Of a stretch of DNA of 64,000 bases, positions 55,560-64,000 are shown piece after piece. Origin of the DNA: Toxorhynchites rutilus septentrionalis. Lineage: Eukaryota; Arthropoda; Insecta; Diptera; Culicidae. Under the pieces are notes generated by a model that saw only the letters and a list, made by a program, of their open reading frames with translations, made no database searches and had not been told where the DNA came from. Position numbers and translations under genes: made by a program. Position 1 is the first letter of the stretch; each line of letters begins with the position of its first letter. The stretch spans positions 297,731,614 through 297,795,613 of the forward strand of contig NC_073746.1 in NCBI RefSeq assembly GCF_029784135.1. Direction: 5' to 3'.

Positions 55560-55604
55560 GAGGAAGTCGAGTGACTTTTTTCGTCACGACAACGCATCAG
55601 CTCA
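55560..55604 (+). pseudogene. Mariner transposase relic, left part (split by LINE)
   Basis: The last codons before the LINE read RHDNASAH when joined with the sequence after it: CACGACAACGCATCAGCTCA, the second catalytic Asp motif of mariner. The right part is 61724-61940. Confidence 0.7.
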
Positions 55605-56109
55605 ATCGCTATCCAACTCTTGACGAGTAAAGTTCAGTGTCGTTATTGTGCGTTGCCACTTTTACTATTGTGCGATTGGTATAGTGTACGAGTGAAGGTC
55701 ATTGCTGTCCGCTTTCGAATTGACTATTTGTGAAGTGGAACAAAGGAAGCAGCGCTCTTGCAGCTTGCAGCCCTTGGCGGCTGTTGAACATCGGCATAAC
55801 GGGATCGCCATCGTGTGGCTGTCGTTAACGGGAATTATCATCACGTGACCGTGTGAGCTATTCTTGCGCTATTGTGTTGATCCATAGCGCGTAGCCTCTG
55901 TCTCTCCCTGGTTAGGGCAGTAGAGCGCAGGATCGGAACAACTTTTATATTAAGGTACACATATTTAATATTAATATTATTGTTCAACTCATATGTTCAT
56001 TGCTTAATATTATCATCATAATTTTTTGTTTGTTTGTTTTGTTATTTTTTTTTTGAGATTATTGTTAAAATCAATAATAGATTAGAAATAAGACAAAAAT
56101 TTTTGTAAA

Positions 56110-57678
56110 ATGGAGAATAGTGGAGGATCTCCAGAGATGGAGATCTCCGATAATGAATCCCATTCAAGATCTGGGAAAAAACATAAACGAGTCCCTCAAA
56201 AAGAAGATAATTCTTCTGGGGACGAATCTGCTCATCCTTCCAAGCCCCCCTCTAAGAAAATAGCAAGCCTCCCTTCTGAACCCACTGTTACTTCCACTCC
56301 CCCTCTCCCATCATCGATTTCGCTTCCCCCTTCTGATGTTTCCGATCCAACCCAATCCTCGTCCTCGTCCTCGTCTTCTCCCTCTGTTGTCTCCGCTCCA
56401 CGTGTCAGAGTTTATCCAGAAGATGCACCTGGAACTGGCCCGTGGGTTGTTTTCCTCCGGCCAAAACCAAAAGGAAAAAGCCTTAACGTGATTCAGATCA
56501 TGAAAGATCTGGCCAGATACACTTCTGTATCTGAAATTCGCAGGGTTAGACCAAACAAATTGCGGGTTGTCGTGAATGAACGGAAACACGCAAACGAGAT
56601 TGTTGCTGACCAACACTTCACTCTCGAATATAGAACATTTATACCCTCCCATAACGTAGAAATTGAGGGGGTGATAACTGAAACGGGTCTGACGAGCGAA
56701 CAAATAAAAAAAGAAGGAAAAGGCAAGTTCAAGAAGCTTCCCTCAATGGAAGTAAAGATCTTGGACTGTCGCCAACTCGAGAAACTCTCCCATGATGGGG
56801 ACCAAACTAAATTTACGCCGTCAGACTCGTTTCGAGTCACCTTTGCTGGTGCCGCCCTCCCTGACTACGTTATGGTGGACAAATTGAGACTAACTGTGCG
56901 ACTCTTCGTGCCAAAGCCCATGACTTGCAACAAATGCAAGTCAGTTGGTCACACTTCAGATTATTGTGCTAACAAGGAGCGCTGTGCCACTTGCGGAGAG
57001 CAACATGAGGGGAAATCCTGCAGTGCGACTGAGCATAAGTGTCCATATTGCGGAGGATCCCCACACGCGCTCTCAGCTTGTGAAACTTACAAGAGTCGCT
57101 GGGAGAAACAGAAGCGCTCTTTAAAGGAACGCTCGAAGCGCACTTTTGCGGAAATTTTAAAGGGCGCTTCTACACTGGCCCAACAACAACAACAACCAAT
57201 CTCAACACACAATATCTTTTCCACGTTGCCAGTTGATGAAATGGAAGCGGACACAGCTAGCGGGGGCACACCGTTTATTTTCAAAGGGAATCCCCGGCGC
57301 AAAAATGTGACCACTCCCAAAGTTCAAGAACAAGTCCCCCGGGTGATACCCCCAGTTAGCTTGCCTAAAAAATCGAGTGCAGCGGACAAGCACAATCAGG
57401 TTCCTCCTGGCTTCCGTGGGAATAGTTCACCTTCGAACGACCCAGCACTCGAGGGGACATCAAAAACCCCAACTGTCCCTGTTTTTCCGTCCAGCTCAAC
57501 TTCCCAATCGGGATTTATAAAGTTGTCTGACCTTTTGGATCAAATCTTCAAGTGTTTTAATGTTTCCGACTCCATCAGAACCCTTGTCATCTCAATGCTT
57601 CCAGTATTAAAGACAATTTTACAGCAATTGATGCAAACATGGCCGCTCCTTGCAATGATTATCTCTCTTGATGTCTAA
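56110..57678 (+). CDS. LINE ORF1: gag-like nucleic-acid-binding protein
   Basis: 522 residues, uninterrupted. It would bind LINE RNA and form the ribonucleoprotein that is reverse transcribed at the target. The first 115 residues are Ser/Pro/Lys rich and disordered-looking (runs of Ser near 90-98). A central region (about 115-265) resembles the RNA-recognition-like part of gag-type ORF1s. Three zinc knuckles follow at about 273-324: CX2CX4HX4C (CNKCKSVGHTSDYC), CX2CX3HX4C (CATCGEQHEGKSC) and CX2CX4HX4C (CPYCGGSPHALSAC). The C terminus contains a QQQQQ run and a hydrophobic tail. It ends TAA at 57676-57678, eight bases into ORF2, so ORF2 may be translated by reinitiation (inference). The length is normal for the family. 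Confidence 0.93.
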   Translation: MENSGGSPEMEISDNESHSRSGKKHKRVPQKEDNSSGDESAHPSKPPSKKIASLPSEPTVTSTPPLPSSISLPPSDVSDPTQSSSSSSSSPSVVSAPRVRVYPEDAPGTGPWVVFLRPKPKGKSLNVIQIMKDLARYTSVSEIRRVRPNKLRVVVNERKHANEIVADQHFTLEYRTFIPSHNVEIEGVITETGLTSEQIKKEGKGKFKKLPSMEVKILDCRQLEKLSHDGDQTKFTPSDSFRVTFAGAALPDYVMVDKLRLTVRLFVPKPMTCNKCKSVGHTSDYCANKERCATCGEQHEGKSCSATEHKCPYCGGSPHALSACETYKSRWEKQKRSLKERSKRTFAEILKGASTLAQQQQQPISTHNIFSTLPVDEMEADTASGGTPFIFKGNPRRKNVTTPKVQEQVPRVIPPVSLPKKSSAADKHNQVPPGFRGNSSPSNDPALEGTSKTPTVPVFPSSSTSQSGFIKLSDLLDQIFKCFNVSDSIRTLVISMLPVLKTILQQLMQTWPLLAMIISLDV

Positions 57679-60600
57679 TTTAGATAGAGAGGTCGGAGAT
57701 ATCACTGTTTTTCAGTGGAATTGTCGTAGTCTTATCCCTAAATTGGATACATTCAAATTTTTAATTCATAACTTCAATTGTGATGTTTTTGCTCTGTCCG
57801 AAACTTGGCTTTCTTCGCGAGATGATATCTCTTTCCACGATTTTAATATTATACGCTTGGACCGTGATGATAGATACGGAGGGGTGCTTTTGGGGATCAA
57901 TAAGTGCCACTCATTTTTTCGAATTGACCTTCCACCTATTGGAGGGATCGAAGCTGTTGCTTGTCATGCAAACATCAGAGGCAAAGACCTCTGTATTGTC
58001 AGCTTGTATTGGCCTCCGAGAGCTGCGGTTAGCCGCAAACAACTTGATGACATGTGCTCACTCCTTCCTGAGCCACGATTGATCTTGGGAGACTTCAACT
58101 CTCATGGAACTGCCTGGGGGGAACAGTACGACGACAATCGTTCATTGTTGATATATGACCTTTGTAACAACTTCAATATGACCGTTTTGAACACTGGGGA
58201 AACAACACGTGTGCCTAAACCTCCTGCTAACCCAAGTGCTCTTGACCTCTCGCTTTGCTCGAATTCACTATCGTTAGATTGCAAGTGGAATGTAATCCAG
58301 GACCCCAACGGTAGTGATCACTTGCCAATCAAAATTTCCATCACCATTGGGTCGAATTCTTCTGAATCTATAAACATGGCATATGACCTCACAAGACACA
58401 TTGACTGGAAAAAATATACGGACGCGATTGCTCTAGCCATCAATTCCAGAGATGGTTTACCTCCATTGGAGGAGTATAACTTCATTTCTCGTTTGATCTA
58501 TGACAGCGCGGTTCGCGCTCAAACGAAACCCATCCCAGGTTCCACTATTCGTCGAAGGCCTCCCAATCTATGGTGGGATAGCATATGTTCCGAGCTTTAT
58601 GTAGAAAAATCGAATGCATTTAAAGCTTTTCGGAAACGTGGAACCCCTGAAAATATTCAGACGTATTTGGACCTTGAAAATCAATTTAAAAACTTGATCA
58701 AAGTGAAAAAACGTGCTTATTGGCGAAATTTCGTGGGAGGTTTGTCACGAGAAACGTCAATGAAAAAAATATGGAAAGTGGCTCGAAACATGAGAAATCG
58801 CTCTTCAACGAATGAAAGCGAAGAATATTCACATCGATGGATTTTGAATTTTGTACGGAAGGTTTGTCCTGATTCCGCTCCTGTGCAAAAAATTGTTCGA
58901 GATATACCACAAGATAGGTGCGATCTTGATTCCGAGTTTTCGATGGTAGAATTCTCTCTTGCTCTCCTTTCATGTAACAATTCTGCTCCGGGATCGGATA
59001 GAATTAAGTTCAACTTGCTGAAAAATCTTCCTGATGTGGCGAAACATCGCTTGTTGAACTTATTCAATCGGTTTCTGGAGCATAATATTGTTCCAGATGA
59101 TTGGAGACAAGTACGAGTTATAGCTATTCAAAAACCCGGAAAACCCACGTCCGACTTCAATTCGTACCGCCCAATAGCAATGCTGTCTTGTATACGGAAA
59201 TTGTTGGAGAAAATGATCTTGTTTCGCCTTGATCGATGGGTTGAAACGAATGGCCTACTCTCAGATACACAATATGGGTTCCGCAGGGGCAAGGGGACGA
59301 ATGATTGTCTTGGGTTGCTTTCTTCAGAAATTCAAATGGTTTACGCCGAAAAACAAACAAATGGCTTCAGTATTCTTGGACATAAAGGGGGCCTTTGATT
59401 CTGTTTCAATAGAGGTTTTGTCAGACAAATTACACTCTCGGGGTCTGCCGCCTCTATTGAATAATATGTTATATAACTTGCTTTGTGAGAAACATTTGAA
59501 CTTTTCTCACGGAGATTCGGCAGTAAGTCGGGTCTCTTACATGGGCCTCCCCCAGGGCTCATGTTTAAGCCCCCTTTTGTACAACTTCTATGTAAGCGAC
59601 ATCGACAAATGCCTTACACAAAATTGCAGCCTAAGACAACTTGCAGATGATGGAGTGGTGTCTGTCGTAGGATCAAACGAATCCGACCTGCAAGGACCCT
59701 TACAAGATACTTTGAACAATTTTTCAACCTGGGCCATTGAGCTAGGGATCGAATTCTCCACGGAGAAAACAGAGATGGTGGTTTTTTCTAGGAAGCATAG
59801 ACCAGCAAAACCAAAGCTTCAACTTTTGGGTAAACCGATCACTCATGCTATGTCATTCAAGTATCTTGGGGTCTGGTTCGACTCCAAATGTACTTGGGGG
59901 GCCCATATTAGGTATCTGAGTAAAAAATGTCAACAAATAATAAACTTTCTCCGTACAATTACCGGCACCTGGTGGGGAGCCCATCCCGAAGATCTTATAA
60001 TGTTGTATCGAACAACTATTCTCTCAGTGATGGAGTATGGCAGTTTCTGTTTTCAATCAGCTGCTAAAACACACCTCATTAAACTCGAGCGAATTCAGTA
60101 TCTTTGTCTCCGTATTGCGTTGGGATGTATGCCCTCAACGCATACCATGAGTCTCGAGGTTTTGGCAGGCGTACTCCCACTAAAAGATCGCTTCAATTTA
60201 TTATCTCTTCGGTTCCTCATCCGGTGTAAGGTTATGAATCCATTGGTGATCGGAAATTTTGAGCAATTGATCGAGCTAAATTTTCATTCTGGATTCATGA
60301 ATTCATATCATGAATTCACCTCTATGCAGGTTGTTCCTTCTTCGTATATTCCCAACCGTGTTTGTTTTCCTGACTACATCAATTCCTCTGTACATTTCGA
60401 TCTGTTCATGAAGGAGAAAATCCATGAAAATCCAGATTATCTTAGATTGGGGTTCGTTCCTACAATCTTCAATGCAAAGTATGGGCGTATCAATTGTGAT
60501 AATATATACTTTACTGATGGGTCCTCTATGAATGAGTCCACAGGATTTGGAGTGTTCAACGTATTTTTTAGCACCTCACACAGTCTTCAGAATCCTTGCT

Positions 60601-61355
60601 CGGTATATATTGCTGAATTGGCAGCGATATACTGGGCGCTGGACAGCGTCGCCTCACGACCTGTTGAACACTATTACATTGTAACGGATAGTCTTAGCTC
60701 TGTCGAAGCTATCTGTTCAGTGAGGCCGGAAAAGCACTCGCCGTACTTCCTTGAGAGAATACGAGAAATTTTGAGTGCTTTATCCAGACGCTGTTATGTC
60801 ATTACCTTTGTCTGGGTCCCTTCACATTGCTCAATTCCGGGTAATGAGAGGGCTGACTCATTGGCAAAGGTAGGTGCAATTGAAGGCGATATTTATCAGC
60901 GTCAAATCGCCTTCAATGAATGTTATTCTTTAGTTCGCAAAAATACCATCGCTAACTGGCAACGCAAGTGGAATGAAGATGAATTGGGCCGGTGGTTTCA
61001 CTCGATTATCCCTAAGGTTAGCCTCAAACCGTGGTTCAAAAGTCTGGACTTGAGTCGGGACTTTATTCGCACCTTCTCCCGACTCATGTCCAATCACTGT
61101 TCGTTAGATGCACTACTCTTCCGTTTCAATCTTGCCAGCAGCAATCTCTGCGTTTGTGGCCAAGGTTATCACGACATCGAGCACGTTGTTTGGTCGTGCG
61201 ATCGAATTTAGGTCGCCAGATCGAATTTAGAAAACTCCCTTCGGGCCCGAGGAAGACAGCCCAATGTGCCGGTGAGAGATGTGTTGGCTCGGTTAGACCT
61301 TGATTACATGTCTCATATATATGTTTTCCTTAAAGCTATAGATCTTCGTGTGTGA
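57671..61355 (+). pseudogene. LINE ORF2: endonuclease, reverse transcriptase, RNase H (one frameshift, one stop)
   Basis: Start ATG at 57671 overlaps the ORF1 stop. Endonuclease (about 1-230): FQWNCRSLIPK, ALSETWLSS, LILGDFNSHGTAWG, DPNGSDHLPI. Reverse transcriptase: PGSDRIKFNLLKN, YRPIAMLSCIRKLLEKM, FRRGKGTNDCLG, then after a frameshift VFLDIKGAFDSVS (catalytic Asp), MGLPQGSCLSPLLYNFYV, QLADDGVVSV (ADD). RNase H: FTDGSSMNESTGFGV, AELAAIYWAL, TDSLSSVEAI, WVPSHCSIPGNERADSL (all four acidic positions present). A CxC...H...C zinc motif (CVCGQGYHDIEHVVWSC) follows. Lesions: a net +1 at about 59345-59362 (GAAAAACAAACAAATGG) and TAG at 61209-61211, beyond which the frame stays open to TGA 61353-61355. 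Repaired length would be about 1227 residues, normal for the group. It needs both lesions undone to be functional. Confidence 0.93.
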
Positions 61356-61723
61356 TTGTCCCTACATCCTTATACCCTCCCTTCCTTCCTTTGCGGGTAA
61401 TTCGTCCCCTTGCTATAAATAGTAGAATAAGTTGAAATGTAAATAAACTATAGATATACGAATAGATTTAAGAATTGAGTGCTCATCAACATTGTTACAA
61501 TTTCCTTATATCCCATCCTTCTCCTAAAAATATGTCACCCTTCTAAACTCGAGTACACCGCGAGTAATCGGTTTTCCACCTTACTAACCATAGATGTAAG
61601 AAAATTGTTTCTATATATATATAGTTTTAAAAATATATTTAAGAATTCGGCTCCTTTAAACTTAAGTAACTGAGCCTGTAAAAATAAACAAATTAAAAAA
61701 AAAAAAAAAAACGCATCAGCTCA

Positions 61724-61940
61724 CGCCTTAGCAGTTGTGGTCGGAAACTTAATGGAAATCCAATGGGTTCCAAGTTTCACATCCACCCTATTCTCCGGAC
61801 TTGACTCCCTCGGACTACTATTTGTTCCCCCATTTGAAGCGGAGAACAGATTTTATTCAAAGAAGGAAATGATAACAGAAACGGATGGTTATTTCTCGGA
61901 CTTGGCAAACCGCCGTGAAGGTTACACAACTTGGTATTGA
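61724..61940 (+). pseudogene. Mariner transposase relic, right part (split by LINE)
   Basis: Joined to 55560-55604 across the LINE, the frame runs HDNASAHALAVVVGN, and a shifted frame then gives SHPPYSPDLTPSDYYLFPHLKR, the third catalytic Asp region of mariner (irritans/mellifera-like wording). Downstream stops. It shows the LINE landed inside an older mariner copy. Confidence 0.75.
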
Positions 61941-62020
61941 AATATGTGGAGCATTAGAAAGTTCAACATTAGCCTGTTTTGCAAATTATTTTTATTTATA
62001 TATATTATATATAGTATATA

Positions 62021-63444
<1,424 letters not shown>

Positions 63445-63446
63445 TA

Positions 63447-63820
63447 TGTATTTAAAAATATTTTGCAAATTAGACGAAATATTTATCCAGCATTTTTTTG
63501 TCTACAATTCGGGCTTTAGCCTATAAGATGAATCGAGGCACATTACCATTTATTCTCTATTTGCCGACAGCATACATTTATCTGCTGGCAGAATCAATGG
63601 AGGGATGTTCTTGGAAGATGTTTGTACTCTATTCTACCAGAAGTTTCGACGACAGCCTGGTTAAAAAAGGTTAAACGATAATAAAGGTTTAATTAGATTG
63701 TTGTTCAGGATATTGTTCAACGAATTCGTGCTCAATTCACGTCTTGCTACGAACAGTTCATGTAATTGTAATTGATAACGAGTATAAGGAGCATGTTGTT
63801 TGGTAACTTGAAAAAAATTA
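63447..63820. other. No gene seen
   Basis: Follows the DD41D element directly. It contains GCCGACAGCATACATTTATC and GCTGGCAGAATC words and no supported frame. Confidence 0.4.
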
Positions 63821-64000
63821 TAGGAGGTTGTGTCCAAGATACGACTGCTTGTTAAAACTTTCGGATATTATTCTATAATGCTGTGAAATTTTAGAAACAA
63901 CTGCTTAGTAGAACAATCTTTGAAATGTTTTTTTTCATTGTAGAATCAGTTGACGATAATTGACTGATGATTCATTCTTGCCTTCGCAGAGCAATACACT
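63821..64000 (+). repeat. Start of another R-family-like repeat
   Basis: TAGGAGGTTGTGTCCAAGATACGAC followed by GGATATTATTCTATAATGCTGTG matches 39335-39450 with a short deletion. The window ends inside it. Confidence 0.7.

Larger units (their letters stand above)
55605..61709 (+). mobile_element. Near-complete I-clade LINE (about 6.1 kb)
   Basis: A 14 bp target duplication AACGCATCAGCTCA is at 55591-55604 and 61710-61723. Order: 505 bp 5' region, ORF1 (56110-57678), ORF2 (57671-61355) overlapping by 8 nt as ATGTCTAA, a 3' region and a poly(A) tail. RNase H in ORF2 places it in the I group, as in mosquito I elements such as MosquI (assignment by domain order, not by tree). Confidence 0.95.

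Noticed and set aside
56311..57393. Minus-strand frames across LINE ORF1
   Set aside because: Shadows of the plus-strand ORF1, which has zinc knuckles and the expected length.

Overview
This 64 kb window looks like nuclear DNA of a culicine mosquito, most likely Aedes (inference). It is AT-rich, spliceosomal introns are about 60 bp, and mobile DNA dominates: a Tc1/mariner element with a DD37E triad, I-clade LINEs with RNase H, Helitron ends, tRNA-related SINEs and many MITEs, often nested. No prokaryotic operon, CRISPR array or rRNA gene was seen.

Only one ordinary host gene is convincing. It is a three-exon, minus-strand gene at 2446-4313 coding for a 581-residue XPG/FEN1-type (PIN-like) protein that resembles the FAM120B / constitutive coactivator of PPAR-gamma family. 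Its exons were joined by finding two short introns (62 and 60 bp) with GT/AG ends that keep one reading frame.

Layout. 1-515: end of a repeat repeated at 24.9-25.4 kb. 1.3-2.24 kb: a MITE and a Helitron 3' end. 2.4-4.6 kb: the host gene and promoter side. 4.6-9.4 kb: MITEs and a 1.6 kb repeat family. 9.44-11.15 kb: an element with TA target duplication that contains exon-like sequence. 11.15-13.88 kb: nested fold-back repeats around a nearly intact DD37E transposon. 13.9-14.17 kb: a hAT-type MITE. 14.74-16.90 kb: a complete non-autonomous LTR element with target duplication, PBS, PPT and a minisatellite. 17.2-25.4 kb: a Tc1 relic, then a head-to-tail array of repeats with palindromic ends and hairpin linkers. 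25.4-29.8 kb: a MITE, a transposase scrap, a SWIM zinc-finger exon, and about 1.5 kb without visible repeats. 30.1-33.7 kb: a hAT relic holding a second DD37E copy, SINEs and a MITE. 34.4-39.1 kb: a fold-back element, three mariner relics, LINE tails and a 172 bp tandem repeat. 39.3-47.2 kb: more of the 1.6 kb family, a LINE fragment broken by a MITE and a second hAT copy. 47.5-50.5 kb: an I-type LINE relic. 51.2-52.6 kb: a Helitron remnant and a 498 bp SINE in a MITE. 55.0-61.9 kb: a near-complete I-clade LINE (ORF1 intact, ORF2 with one frameshift and one stop) inserted in a mariner relic. 62.0-63.4 kb: a DD41D transposon inside a TA microsatellite.

The transposable-element genes do not work together as one pathway. 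They record layered insertions, several of which can be dated relative to each other by target-site duplications and by paralogous empty sites in the same window. All family names rest on motifs read by eye; no database search was run.
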